This document shows, piece by piece, positions 9,226-17,940 of a DNA stretch of 64,000 bases. Both the position numbers and the translations under genes were made by a program. This DNA comes from Nocardia miyunensis NBRC 108239 (lineage in GTDB: Bacteria > Actinomycetota > Actinomycetes > Mycobacteriales > Mycobacteriaceae), in NCBI RefSeq assembly GCF_001613065.1, contig NZ_BDBQ01000002.1, positions 62,001 to 126,000 on the forward strand, read 5' to 3'. Numbering within the stretch: position 1 is the stretch's first letter; each line of letters opens with the position of its first letter. The notes below the pieces were generated by a model that was given only the letters and a program-made list of their open reading frames with translations, was not told the DNA's origin and made no database searches.

Positions 9226-10739
9226 GCCGGTTCCCCCTTCGCCTTCCGGCTCGAGTCGGTGTTGTCCGTGCGGATGATCGCCGTTTCGGCCGGGCGCAAC
9301 GTCTCGGTGGGCGGGTTGCTGGTCGGCGCGGTTTCCTTCCTTCGGCTCGGCGCCGGTGCGCGGGCGGCATCGGAGATCCTTATCAACAATGCCAGCAGTG
9401 CGTACTCGGCCAGCAGCGCAGATCCCCCGTACGACAGAAAAGGCGTGCTCAGGCCGCCGCGCGGAATCAACTTGGTGACGCCGGCCACAACCACGAACAC
9501 CTGTGCGGCGATAGTGAAGGCGAGTCCGGCGGCGAGCAGTTTGCCGAAACTGTCCCGCACCGCCAGCGCCGTGCGCAGTCCGCGCACCACCAACACGGTG
9601 AACAGCACCAGCACCGCGGTCAGCCCGATCAGCCCGAGCTCCTCACCGACCGTGGCGATGATGAAATCGGTCTCGGCGAAGGGCACCTGATCGGGACGCC
9701 CGTTACCCAGCCCGGTACCGGCAAGCCCGCCGGTGGCCAGACCGAACAGCGACTGCGCGATCTGGAAACCGGTGTTGTTGTAGTCCGAGAAGGGATGCAG
9801 CCAGGTGTGCAACTGCGCTCGCATCGGTCCGAACGTGTTGTAGGCGAAGATCAATCCGATGATCAGAAGTACCCCGCCGACGACCAGCCAACCCACCCGC
9901 TCGGTCGCGATGTACAGCAGTGCCAGCACGGTGCCGAAGACCAGCAGGGACAGGCCCAGATCCCGCTCGAACACCAGCACCCCGACGCTGACGGCCCAGA
10001 CCAGCACGAGCGGGCCCAGATCGCGCAGCCGCGGCAGCTCGATACCGAACGCGTGCCGTCCGGCCGCGGTGAACCAGTCGCGTTTGGACACCAGCAGCGC
10101 CGCGACGAACACGACCAGCAGGACCTTCGCGAATTCGCCCGGCTGCACGGTGAATCCGGGCAGCCGCAGCCAGATCTTCGTGTGGTTCGTCGTGGCGAAC
10201 CGTTCCGGCAGCACCGCGGGCAGCAGCAGCGTCACCAGGCCCAGCGCCCCGATGGAGTAGTTGTAGCGGGCCAGGGCGCGATAGTCGCGCACCACCACCA
10301 GCACCGTGGCCAGGATCAGGATTCCGGCCGCGGTCCACAGCACCTGGCGGTCGGCGTCGGGGGAGGGGATCGGCCAGGAGTTGCTGCGCGCGGTCTGTGC
10401 CGCGGCCAGATCAAGGCGGTGGATCAGCACCAGGCCCAGGCCGTTCAGCAGCGCCGCGATCGGCAGCAGCAGCGGATCGGCGAACGGTGCGAAACGTCGC
10501 ACGGCCAGATGGGCGACCGCGAACAGCGCCAGATAGGCCAGCGCTAGTTCGGCGCATTCCCACCAGGCGCCCTGATCCTGAGCGGCCTCCACCAGAACCA
10601 GTGCGACGGTTGTCACGACGACCGCCGTCCCCAGCAGCAGAAGTTCGACGTTACGACGAGTCGAGGGCGGTGGCGCAGGGGCGAACCCGCCCGGAGGACT
10701 CGGGAAGGCCCCCGCAGACAGCGGTGCCGGAGCGGACAT
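9222..10739 (-). CDS. rodA: SEDS peptidoglycan glycosyltransferase RodA (FtsW/RodA/SpoVE family)
   Basis: A polytopic protein of 505 residues. The start MSAPAPLSAGAF was chosen because its ATG shares one base with the pstP stop (TGATG). After a proline-rich cytoplasmic tail there are about twelve hydrophobic helices. Family signatures include QPGEFAKV (around 207), FERDLGLSLLVFG and the C-terminal IPRGGLSTPFLSYGGSALL. SEDS proteins polymerise lipid II into glycan strands, paired with a class B PBP, here PbpA. The cytoplasmic C-tail is a plausible kinase target. Confidence 0.95.
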   Translation of the reverse strand: MSAPAPLSAGAFPSPPGGFAPAPPPSTRRNVELLLLGTAVVVTTVALVLVEAAQDQGAWWECAELALAYLALFAVAHLAVRRFAPFADPLLLPIAALLNGLGLVLIHRLDLAAAQTARSNSWPIPSPDADRQVLWTAAGILILATVLVVVRDYRALARYNYSIGALGLVTLLLPAVLPERFATTNHTKIWLRLPGFTVQPGEFAKVLLVVFVAALLVSKRDWFTAAGRHAFGIELPRLRDLGPLVLVWAVSVGVLVFERDLGLSLLVFGTVLALLYIATERVGWLVVGGVLLIIGLIFAYNTFGPMRAQLHTWLHPFSDYNNTGFQIAQSLFGLATGGLAGTGLGNGRPDQVPFAETDFIIATVGEELGLIGLTAVLVLFTVLVVRGLRTALAVRDSFGKLLAAGLAFTIAAQVFVVVAGVTKLIPRGGLSTPFLSYGGSALLAEYALLALLIRISDAARAPAPSRRKETAPTSNPPTETLRPAETAIIRTDNTDSSRKAKGEPA

Positions 10740-12208
10740 CAGTCCGCCTTCCTGCAGTTCTCTCCCGGAGTTTGCGGGGCCTGCGACGCGGTCGTCGGCG
10801 TGGCGGGCGCGGTGGTGGTGGGGGCGGGCGCGCCGGGATGTCCGTCGCCGCTGGCGGGCGCAGGCTGCGCCGGCGTGGGACCGGTCGGCGCGGCGGGGGT
10901 TGTCGTGGGTGCGGGATTCTGCGCCGGCTGCGGCGTCGCGGCCGGGGTGCTGCACGCGGGCAGCAGATCCTGCTGGGCGAGTTTGGCGAGCTGGCGGCGC
11001 GCGTCGTCGAGGGCGCCCGGCGGAAGTCCGTTGTTCACCTTGTCGCGGCCGGTCTGCTCGAGGTCGGCGACCTGCAACTGCTTGCAGCCCGACGGAAAGC
11101 CCTCACCCGGACTTGCCAGGCTGAGCTGTCCGTCGCGCTGCACGCACGCGATCTGGTCCACGTCGTGGATCGAATAGCCGAGCACCGATCCGGGTAACCC
11201 GCGCACGATCACGACGTTGCCGCCGTCCGCCCCGACGTAGTAGTTGTTGCGAATCATCTTGTAGCCCACCACGAGTCCTACCGCCACGGCCGCGATCAGC
11301 GCGAGCGACAGCAGGATCCAGCGCAGTTTGTGGCTCTTGCGTGGCTCGGGCTCCGCGGTCACGGGGGCGCGCCGGGGGGCCGCCCGCGGTGGGCGCATCG
11401 CCGCGGCCCGGCCGGCGGCGGTGTTGGGCGGCGGGGTGTCCTCGTCCTCACCGGAGGCGGCGCCGGCCACGATCGGATGGCTCTGGCCGTAGTCCAGATC
11501 GATGACGTCCGCGACGACGACGGTGACGTTGTCCGGGCCGCCGCTGCGCAGGGCGAGTTCGATGAGGCGATCGGCAGCCTCGTCGGTGCTGCCCTCCCGC
11601 AACGTATTTCCGATCGTCTCGTCGCTGACCACGTCGGACAGGCCGTCGGAGCAGAGCAGGTAGCGATCGCCCGCCCGCGCCTCCCGCATGATCAGTGTGG
11701 GATCGATCTCATTGCCGGTGAGCGCCCGCATGATCAGTGACCGCTGCGGATGGGTGTGTGCCTGTTCGGGCGTGATCCGGCCCTCGTCGACCAGCGACTG
11801 CACGAACGTGTCGTCGCGGGTGATCTGAGCCAGCTCGTTGTCGCGGAACAGGTACGCACGCGAATCGCCGATATGCGCCAGGCCGAGTTTCTTGCCCGCG
11901 AACAGGATCGCGGTGAGCGTGGTGCCCATGCCGTCCAGTTCGGGCTCTTCCTCGACCTGATCGGCGATGGCGGCGTTACCCGCGTGCACCGCGCGGTCCA
12001 GCTTGCCGAGCAGATCGTCGCCGGGCTCGTCATCGTCGAGATGCGCGAGTGCGGCGATCATCAGTTGGGAGGCGACTTCACCGGCGGCGTGGCCGCCCAT
12101 TCCGTCGGCCAGCGCCAGCAGGCGCGCACCGGCGTAGACGGAATCCTCGTTGTTGCCTCGGACGAGTCCGCGGTCGCTGCGCGCCGCGTAACGGAGAACA
12201 AGTGTCAC
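10739..12208 (-). CDS. pstP: PP2C-type Ser/Thr phosphatase PstP
   Basis: A PPM-family phosphatase of 489 residues. Metal-binding motifs are E21-D22 and D36-GMGGH; further signatures are GMGTTL, IGDSRAYL, LLCSDGLSD and GPDNVTVV. The catalytic domain ends near 240 and is followed by a basic linker, one membrane segment at about 297-318 and an extracellular domain ending in a Pro/Ala/Thr-rich tail. It reverses PknA/PknB phosphorylation. The start overlaps the fhaB stop by 4 bases (ATGA), so kinase antagonist and signal reader are produced together. Confidence 0.96.
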   Translation of the reverse strand: MTLVLRYAARSDRGLVRGNNEDSVYAGARLLALADGMGGHAAGEVASQLMIAALAHLDDDEPGDDLLGKLDRAVHAGNAAIADQVEEEPELDGMGTTLTAILFAGKKLGLAHIGDSRAYLFRDNELAQITRDDTFVQSLVDEGRITPEQAHTHPQRSLIMRALTGNEIDPTLIMREARAGDRYLLCSDGLSDVVSDETIGNTLREGSTDEAADRLIELALRSGGPDNVTVVVADVIDLDYGQSHPIVAGAASGEDEDTPPPNTAAGRAAAMRPPRAAPRRAPVTAEPEPRKSHKLRWILLSLALIAAVAVGLVVGYKMIRNNYYVGADGGNVVIVRGLPGSVLGYSIHDVDQIACVQRDGQLSLASPGEGFPSGCKQLQVADLEQTGRDKVNNGLPPGALDDARRQLAKLAQQDLLPACSTPAATPQPAQNPAPTTTPAAPTGPTPAQPAPASGDGHPGAPAPTTTAPATPTTASQAPQTPGENCRKAD

Positions 12209-12672
12209 GATCGCAGCTCGATCACTGTCTTACCGACACGGACGGGGGACCCGAGCGGAACCCGCACCGGGGTGGTGACCTTCGCGCGGTCGAGATAGGT
12301 CCCGTTGGTGGAACCCAGATCTTCGACGTACCAGTCCTCGCCTCGCGGCGAGAGTCGCGCATGCCTGGTCGAGGCATAGTCATCGGTGAGTACCAGCGTG
12401 GAATCGTCGGCGCGCCCGATGAGCACCGGTTGGGTACCCAGGGTGATGCGTGTGCCGGCGAGTGAACCTTGAGTCACCACTAGATACTTGGCGCCCTTCT
12501 GGCCACGGCTGAAGGATGGCAGCACCGCGGAACCGCGTGCGGCCCGGGGCTGGATCCGGATGCCGGATGCCGCGTAGATGTCGCTGCGCAGGGTTCGAAG
12601 CACCGCCCACACGAACAGCCACAACAGCAGTAGGAACCCCGCACGGGTCAATTGCAGGATCAGTCCCTGCAC
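12205..12672 (-). CDS. fhaB: FHA-domain protein FhaB (FipA)
   Basis: A 155-residue protein, exactly the length of M. tuberculosis FhaB when the GTG at 12672 (VQGLILQLTRAG) is used. One N-terminal membrane helix (about 8-27) precedes a C-terminal FHA domain with the phosphothreonine-binding motifs GRADDSTLVL, STRHARL and LGSTNGTYLD. FHA domains read pThr peptides made by PknA/PknB and recruit division or wall proteins. It is the first gene of the fhaB-pstP-rodA-pbpA-pknA-pknB series. Confidence 0.95.
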   Translation of the reverse strand: MQGLILQLTRAGFLLLLWLFVWAVLRTLRSDIYAASGIRIQPRAARGSAVLPSFSRGQKGAKYLVVTQGSLAGTRITLGTQPVLIGRADDSTLVLTDDYASTRHARLSPRGEDWYVEDLGSTNGTYLDRAKVTTPVRVPLGSPVRVGKTVIELRS

Positions 12673-12856
12673 GGTGCTCCACCTCCTGTTTCGGCCGATG
12701 TGGGTACGACGTTCGACCCCCAACCGGCTTGCTGGTCAGCACGGACCTGCCGCCGACCGAGGGTTGGCAGCATCATAGGGCCGATGACCGGTTGCGATCA
12801 CGATAAGGGCGAGTTTTTCGCGCCGCATCGTGACCTGCATCGGCGAGCTTACGGGA

Positions 12857-14251
12857 TCAGACGATTCGGATCAGGATCTCGGAATGTCCGGCGCGGATGA
12901 TATCGCCGTCGGCGAGCTGCCAATCCTGCACCGGCGAGCCGTTGACCAGCGTTCCGTTGGTGGAACCGAGGTCCGAGAGCATCGCGACCTGACCGTCCCA
13001 CCGGACCTCGATGTGACGGCGGGACACCCCGGTATCGGGGAGCCGGAAGTGCGCATCCTGGCCGCGGCCGATGATGTTGCTTCCCTCACGCAGCTGATAG
13101 GTCCGGCCGCTGCCGTCGTCGAGTTGCAGCGTGGCCGAGTACCCCGAACCGCCCGCGGGCGCCTGGCCGGGCGCGGCGTATCCGGGCTGCTGTCCGTAGC
13201 CGCCCTGCTCGTAGCCCTGCTGCTGTCCGTAGCCGCCCTGTTCGTACCCGGCCTGCTGCTGGCCGTAGCCCTGCTGGTAGCCCTGGTCGTAACCCTGCTG
13301 CTGCTGCCCGTAACCCTGGTCGTAGCCGCCCGGCGCCTGGCCGTATGCCTGCTGTTGGCCGTAGCCGCCCTGGTCCGCGTAACCCTGGTGTTGCCCGTAG
13401 GCCTGGTCGCTGTAGCCCTGGTGGCCCTGTTCGGCGTAACCCTGCTGGTCGTAGCCCTGCTGCTGGCCGTACCCGCCCTGGTCGTAGCCGCCGCGCTGGT
13501 CGTAGCCCTGGTCGTAGCCCGGCTGGCCGTAACCCGCGGCGCCGCCCTGCTGGTAGTCCTGACCGTTCTGGTAGTCGCCGTACCCGTGCTGCGCATCGGG
13601 TGCGGCATATTCGCCACCGGCCGGAGCCTGATAGTTACCACCCTGCGGCGCCTGATAGCCGCCACAGCCGTAGTCGTCGTAGCCCTGGGCGGGGCGGCCC
13701 GCCGGCGGCGGCGCGTACCCGCGGTTGCGTGGATCGGACTCCGCGGGCTCACGGCTCGGGTCGTAGCCTGAGTTCTGCGTCATGGGGCCAGCTCCTGGTT
13801 GCGGGTTTGCGGTTCTCTGTCGGGGGGGTCCAGGTCGGCCGGGTGAGGGGCCGCGGGCCGCCGGATTACGGCGATCCGCGTCGGGATCGACCCGACCGCG
13901 AGTCCTGAACTGCCCGGTGTGCAGCGTAGGGGATGGTTCGAATTCGACGTGCACATCACCGTAGGTCTGCCAACCCTGTTCGCGGATGTAATCCTGCAGG
14001 TGTTTGGCGAAGGCCCGGGTGGTGAGGTCGTGATCGGCATCGAGTTGCTGCAGGTCCGACGCGTTGATGGTGATGGTGTAGCTGTTGGGAGCCAGCAGAT
14101 GGCCACCCTCTAGTTCGGTGACCTGATCGGAAGCCTCACGCTGCAGCGCCGCCTCTACTTCCTGCGGGACGACGCTACCGCCGAAGACGCGCGCGAACGC
14201 GTCCCCGACCGCGCCCTGCAGGCGGCGTTCGAAGCGGGTCACGAACCCCAT
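12857..14251 (-). CDS. fhaA: FHA-domain protein FhaA with DUF3662 N-domain and Gly/Tyr/Gln repeat linker
   Basis: A 464-residue protein. The start MGFVTRFERRLQ has a strong GGAGGAGG site. Residues 1-130 form the FhaA N-terminal domain (DUF3662). About 150-360 is a low-complexity linker of GYxQ, GYGQQ and GGYDQG units. The C-terminal FHA domain (about 370-462) has IGRGQDAHFRLPD, VSRRHIEV and LGSTNGT. In mycobacteria FhaA binds phosphorylated MviN/FhaA partners and controls peptidoglycan precursor flipping. It is separated from fhaB by 184 bases, so it may have its own promoter. Confidence 0.95.
   Translation of the reverse strand: MGFVTRFERRLQGAVGDAFARVFGGSVVPQEVEAALQREASDQVTELEGGHLLAPNSYTITINASDLQQLDADHDLTTRAFAKHLQDYIREQGWQTYGDVHVEFEPSPTLHTGQFRTRGRVDPDADRRNPAARGPSPGRPGPPRQRTANPQPGAGPMTQNSGYDPSREPAESDPRNRGYAPPPAGRPAQGYDDYGCGGYQAPQGGNYQAPAGGEYAAPDAQHGYGDYQNGQDYQQGGAAGYGQPGYDQGYDQRGGYDQGGYGQQQGYDQQGYAEQGHQGYSDQAYGQHQGYADQGGYGQQQAYGQAPGGYDQGYGQQQQGYDQGYQQGYGQQQAGYEQGGYGQQQGYEQGGYGQQPGYAAPGQAPAGGSGYSATLQLDDGSGRTYQLREGSNIIGRGQDAHFRLPDTGVSRRHIEVRWDGQVAMLSDLGSTNGTLVNGSPVQDWQLADGDIIRAGHSEILIRIV
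13170..13560 (-). repeat. Imperfect in-frame tandem repeats encoding the FhaA linker
   Basis: The coding strand repeats short units that read as GYGQQQ, GYDQGYGQ and GGYGQQ. On the top strand this appears as recurring CTGCTGCTGGCCGTAGCC-like blocks at irregular 15-30 base spacing. Such arrays change length easily, so FhaA linker length is expected to vary between strains. Confidence 0.85.
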
Positions 14252-14478
14252 CTCGGCCTCCTCCGGTACATGCGTCGGTCGTCTGCTCAGGATTGACGAC
14301 ACGCCGATAGGGCGTGTCGACGTAGGGACACGGTCACTGCATGATATCCACGATCGTCCACACCTGTAACTCCCGATGCTTCCCCAGGGTTCCCGTTCCG
14401 CCGGAACACCCCGTGCAGGCCTGTGAACAGGCGATTTCTTCTCGCCCCCGCCCCCGTGCTACTGTCTTCCAGTCGCTC

Positions 14479-14564
14479 GGGCGAGTGGCGGAATGGCAGA
14501 CGCGCTGGCTTCAGGTGCCAGTGTCCTTCGGGACGTGGGGGTTCAAGTCCCCCTTCGCCCACCA
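14479..14564 (+). tRNA. tRNA-Leu (anticodon CAG), CCA encoded
   Basis: The acceptor arms GGGCGAG (14479-14485) and TTCGCCC pair. The anticodon arm is CTGGC-TTCAGGT-GCCAG, giving anticodon CAG for CUG codons. A long class II variable arm, then GGGGG-TTCAAGT-CCCCC as T arm, follow. Discriminator A is followed by encoded CCA. The same tRNA stands upstream of fhaA in mycobacteria, transcribed divergently from it. Confidence 0.96.
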
Positions 14565-14565
14565 G

Positions 14566-14607
14566 AACGAGGAAGGGTCGGAGTTCTAGCTCCGGCCCTT
14601 CCTCGTT
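14566..14607 (+). terminator. Rho-independent terminator of tRNA-Leu
   Basis: The arms at 14566-14583 and 14590-14607 form an 18-bp stem around a TTCTAG loop, with one G-T wobble, followed by a T-rich stretch. It begins two bases after the CCA end of the tRNA. Confidence 0.9.
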
Positions 14608-14843
14608 TCTCGTTCGACGAGCATCCGGTCCGGTCGGTCCGCCGCTGATTCCGGTCGAATCGGCTTGTCGGGAATTTCACAAACTTTCGTGGGGCGCGTT
14701 TGTCAGCTATGGCTATAGGTCCTTGCGCGGAACTGTCGGCGGACCGGAACTGATCATCCGACCAAGTTGGTTCGGTACGCTGCCTCGGTCGTGGATGATC
14801 GTGTCGCGGCTGGTCGGGAATGCGGAACAGGCAGGTGGCAGCC

Positions 14844-16184
14844 ATGAGACGAGCTTTCTCCGGACGTCGGCGCGGTGTGGGTCGTGCCTTCGCGGCGCTG
14901 TGTGCGGCCGGGGCGCTCGTCGCCGGGACGCCCGCACAGGCGGCGACGTTCTGGGGGCCGTTCGCCGCGCCGAGTCCGGCATTGGGGCCGCAGGGGAGCG
15001 CGACGATGCACGCCGATGCCGGATCCTCCGATGCCACGCCGCTCGCCGGCCCGGGTGCGCGCGCGGTGCGAACGACGGTGTATCCGCTCGCCGCGGCCTG
15101 TCCGACGTTGTTGCAAGGGTCCGATGGCATGGTGGTGGCGCTGTGCACCACGATCGCGGGGCGCACGCCCACGGTGGAGCTGATCGATCCGAATGCGACC
15201 GGGGCGCTCGCAAGCGCCTCGGCCACACTGCCTTTGGTGAAGGGCGGCCTGCTCGGCGGGGTGTACGCATATCTGGACAACGCGAACCGGCTGGTGCCCG
15301 CCGGGGACAGCGTCGTCGGGCTGGTTCCGGATCCGTCCGGCGGGGTGTGGTTCGCGACCGAACACGCGGTGGCCGGGCGGGTGGATCCGTCCGGACATGC
15401 GGCGGCGATCACGCTGGGCGGCGGGGAGATGGTGGAGAACAGCATCTCCGCGACGCCGGACGGCCGCATCGCCGTGGCCACCACGCATGCGCTGTACGAA
15501 CTGCGGTCCGTCGCGGCGGGACATCCGGAAGTATTGTGGCGCAAGGCTTACGACCGCGGCCCGGGTCGCAAGCCCGGTCAGCTCAGCTGGGGTACCGGAT
15601 CGACACCGGTGTACTTCGGCCCGGAGACCGGCGCGGACTACGTGGCCATCGTCGACAATGCGGCCGAGGCGGCGCACCTGCTGGTGTTCCGTTCCGGCAC
15701 AGGGCAGTTGGTGTGCGTGCAGCCGGTTCTCACCCGTGGCGGGCCCGGCAGCGAGAACGCTCCGATCGGGCTGGGCCGCACGGTGGTCGTGGCGAGCACC
15801 TACGGCTATCCGTATCCGACGCTGCCGCAGGGCGCCGGTCCGGCGGTGCCGCCGATGGCTCCGTTCACCGGGGGCATGACTCGTGTGGACGTCGGCGCGT
15901 CCGGCTGTCACACGGTCTGGGACAACGAGGTTCGCAGTTCGGCGGTGCCGATGCTGTCCGCCCCCGACGGCCTGATCTACACGGTGAACCGGATCGGCCC
16001 CGCGGCCACCACGCCGCTGGACGGTTTCGAATTCACCGCCGTGAACGCCGACACCGGTGCGATTGCCGCGCGCAGCCCGCTGCCCGGCACGATCGTGGCG
16101 GATCCGTTGCAGACCGCGCCGTTGATCACCCGGGATCGTCGGGTGCTGCAGGGCACTCTGAGCGGGATCGTGCGCATCGGATAA
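14844..16184 (+). CDS. Secreted hypothetical protein, probably beta-propeller-like
   Basis: A protein of 446 residues from the ATG at 14844 (GGTGG site upstream); an ATG at 14820 is the alternative. A typical signal peptide (MRRAFSGRRRG... ALVAGTPAQA-ATFW) directs export. The mature part repeats short blade-like segments such as GGVWFATEHAVAGRVDP and DGRIAVATTHALYEL, and later PDGLIYTVNRIGP. These resemble SMP30/YncE-type or PQQ-like propellers. No catalytic motif was recognised and no function is proposed. It stands alone, with AT-richer sequence downstream. Confidence 0.7.
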   Translation: MRRAFSGRRRGVGRAFAALCAAGALVAGTPAQAATFWGPFAAPSPALGPQGSATMHADAGSSDATPLAGPGARAVRTTVYPLAAACPTLLQGSDGMVVALCTTIAGRTPTVELIDPNATGALASASATLPLVKGGLLGGVYAYLDNANRLVPAGDSVVGLVPDPSGGVWFATEHAVAGRVDPSGHAAAITLGGGEMVENSISATPDGRIAVATTHALYELRSVAAGHPEVLWRKAYDRGPGRKPGQLSWGTGSTPVYFGPETGADYVAIVDNAAEAAHLLVFRSGTGQLVCVQPVLTRGGPGSENAPIGLGRTVVVASTYGYPYPTLPQGAGPAVPPMAPFTGGMTRVDVGASGCHTVWDNEVRSSAVPMLSAPDGLIYTVNRIGPAATTPLDGFEFTAVNADTGAIAARSPLPGTIVADPLQTAPLITRDRRVLQGTLSGIVRIG

Positions 16185-16844
16185 CGCGCTCAGCCGCCCT
16201 CGGCCCCGGCCTGTTCGCGGAGCGTACGGTGTGATCTTCGCCGCACTCCAGGCCGCTGATCAGGGGCTCCGTGGGCTCTTCGGGGTGATAGCGGGCTGAT
16301 CTGAAACGGTCGCAGATCAGTATCTGAGCTCGAATAATCGACTACATATGCGTCGATTGCCTGTTACTGCTGAACTGCTTTCCGGGACCCGCCGGAGATA
16401 ACAAACTTCAGGTTTGTTTACTGATTGGCTACCTTTTTGTCATCGCTTGGAGATCTAGAAAATGTCCAGGTTGACAGGCATTTTTAAGATGCATTGACAT
16501 CAAGTGAACAGAATTGGCAAACCTTACCTCGAGACTCATCGGGTGAATCCGTCTCGCCGATTCCGGGGAATGGGAGAGTTCGGGCAATGGTCGGATCAGT
16601 CGGTCCTGTCAACTGCATTTATGCCGACGCCACGCGTTTGCCGGAGGTGTCGGACACCCTGTCCGACATGCGGTTTTCGAGCCGCGGCCTATACGCCGGT
16701 CCCGCATGACGAGCATTGCGTCGCGATAACGATTGTGTAGAGTTGACGGTAACGCTGGCCGCAGCTGAGCTGGACTCGCTGCGGCCAGTGGCTCTCAAAT
16801 TTCCCGCCTGGATCGTCCGTCCGGACGCCGCGGATCCCCTCTTG
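16185..16844. other. 660-base gene-free region, AT-richer, with several inverted repeats
   Basis: The stretch between about 16320 and 16520 is visibly AT-richer than the flanks. Inverted repeats: TGATCTG/CAGATCA (16297-16319), AATCGAC/GTCGATT (16336-16358), ACAAAC/GTTTGT (16401-16417) and a perfect 9-bp stem with CCC loop (16648-16668). TTGACA occurs twice at about 16471 and 16494. Short open frames here have no recognisable product and poor codon bias. It could be a remnant of transferred DNA or an unannotated RNA. Confidence 0.5.
16755..16788 (-). terminator. Hairpin downstream of the SpoIIM-family gene
   Basis: A perfect 11-bp stem, CTGGCCGCAGC at 16755-16765 and GCTGCGGCCAG at 16778-16788, has a 12-base loop and lies 57 bases past the end of the minus-strand gene. 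There is no clear T-run, so termination is inferred. Confidence 0.5.
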
Positions 16845-17819
16845 TCAACCGGCTGTGCGCCCGCTGGTAGCTGCCGACTCCCGCACCGCGCGCCGGCCCA
16901 CGCCGAACACATAGGTCAGGAAGGCCAGCTCGGCCAGCACACCGATCCCGATCCGCACCGGGGCGGGCCAGCCGCTCGGCGTGATGAAGCCCTCGATCAT
17001 GCCCGATACGGCCAACACGCCCACCAGGCCCAGCGCCACCGTCGCCGAGGCCCTGCCCTGCCGGGCCAGCGCCTGCGCGCGGGAGAACCGGCCCGGGTCG
17101 ATCAGCGTCCAGCCCAACTTCAGACCCATGCCACCGGCCACGAAAACCGCTGTCAGTTCCAGCATTCCGTGCGGAAGGATGAATCCGAAGAAGGCGTCCA
17201 GGCGGCCCGCGTCGGCCATCAGACCCGCGGAGATGCCCAGATTGAGCGCGTTCATGAACAGCGCGTACACCGCCGGGATGATCAGCAGCCCCGTGAACAG
17301 GGCGACGGCGGAAACCCAGGCGTTGTGCGTCCACACCTGCGCGGCGAACGCCTCGTGCGGATGCTCGGAGTAGTAGGTCTCGAACTCGCCGCCCGGTCCG
17401 GTCAGATCGCGATTGTCATCGGACAGACCCAGAATCCTTCGGGCCGAACCGGATCCGGACACCCAGACGCCGAGTCCCAGGGTTACCGCCAGGAAGACCG
17501 CGGCCACGCCGAGCCACCACGCCCGGACGCGATACAGCGCCGCCGGGAAGGTGTGTGTGAAGAATCGCCCGACCGCGCGCCAAGCCTCGACCCTGGTGCC
17601 CAGCACCCGTCCACGCGCCCTGGTCAGCAGTGCGCTCAGGCCGCCGATCAACTCCGGATCCGGGGAATGCGACTGCAATCGGGACAGCTGCTGTGAGGTA
17701 CGGCGGTACAGCGCCATCAGCTCATCGGCCTCGGCGCCGGACAGGCGGCGCTGCCGGGTCAGCTGATCGAGCCGATCCCAGGCAGGCCGGTTGGTATACG
17801 CATACGCGTCCACGTCCAT
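16845..17819 (-). CDS. Stage II sporulation protein M (SpoIIM/DUF95) family membrane protein
   Basis: A 324-residue protein. The N-terminal 100 residues are soluble and helical; the rest has five or so membrane segments, including WWLGVAAVFLAVTLGLGVWV and VSAVALFTGLLIIPAVYALF. NALNLGISAG and PHGMLELTAVFVAGGMG are typical of the SpoIIM family. Non-sporulating actinobacteria keep this gene beside an RDD protein and a MoxR/DUF58 cluster; a membrane remodelling or chaperoning role is suspected but unproven. It is divergent from the RDD gene, with a 121-base shared upstream region. Confidence 0.88.
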   Translation of the reverse strand: MDVDAYAYTNRPAWDRLDQLTRQRRLSGAEADELMALYRRTSQQLSRLQSHSPDPELIGGLSALLTRARGRVLGTRVEAWRAVGRFFTHTFPAALYRVRAWWLGVAAVFLAVTLGLGVWVSGSGSARRILGLSDDNRDLTGPGGEFETYYSEHPHEAFAAQVWTHNAWVSAVALFTGLLIIPAVYALFMNALNLGISAGLMADAGRLDAFFGFILPHGMLELTAVFVAGGMGLKLGWTLIDPGRFSRAQALARQGRASATVALGLVGVLAVSGMIEGFITPSGWPAPVRIGIGVLAELAFLTYVFGVGRRAVRESAATSGRTAG

Positions 17820-17940
17820 CGGATACCTCCCGTACCGCCGATTCCGGCCGCTGATCGGATACGAGGCTAGCCTGTCGCACCGACAATCCGTTCCCGACCG
17901 GGACGACCCGGGCGCGCAACACGATTAGGCTGTCGAGATC

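Noticed and set aside
9213-10547. A 444-codon open frame antisense to rodA
   Set aside because: Its Gln/His/Arg-rich translation is typical of antisense reading of a hydrophobic GC-rich gene.
14419-14432. GCCTGT-GA-ACAGGC inverted repeat upstream of tRNA-Leu
   Set aside because: Short and without context; it may be part of the tRNA or fhaA promoter but nothing supports an operator.
16494-16740. Two overlapping small plus-strand ORFs in the AT-richer gap
   Set aside because: No ribosome site that fits, no recognisable product, and they overlap a perfect hairpin at 16648-16668.
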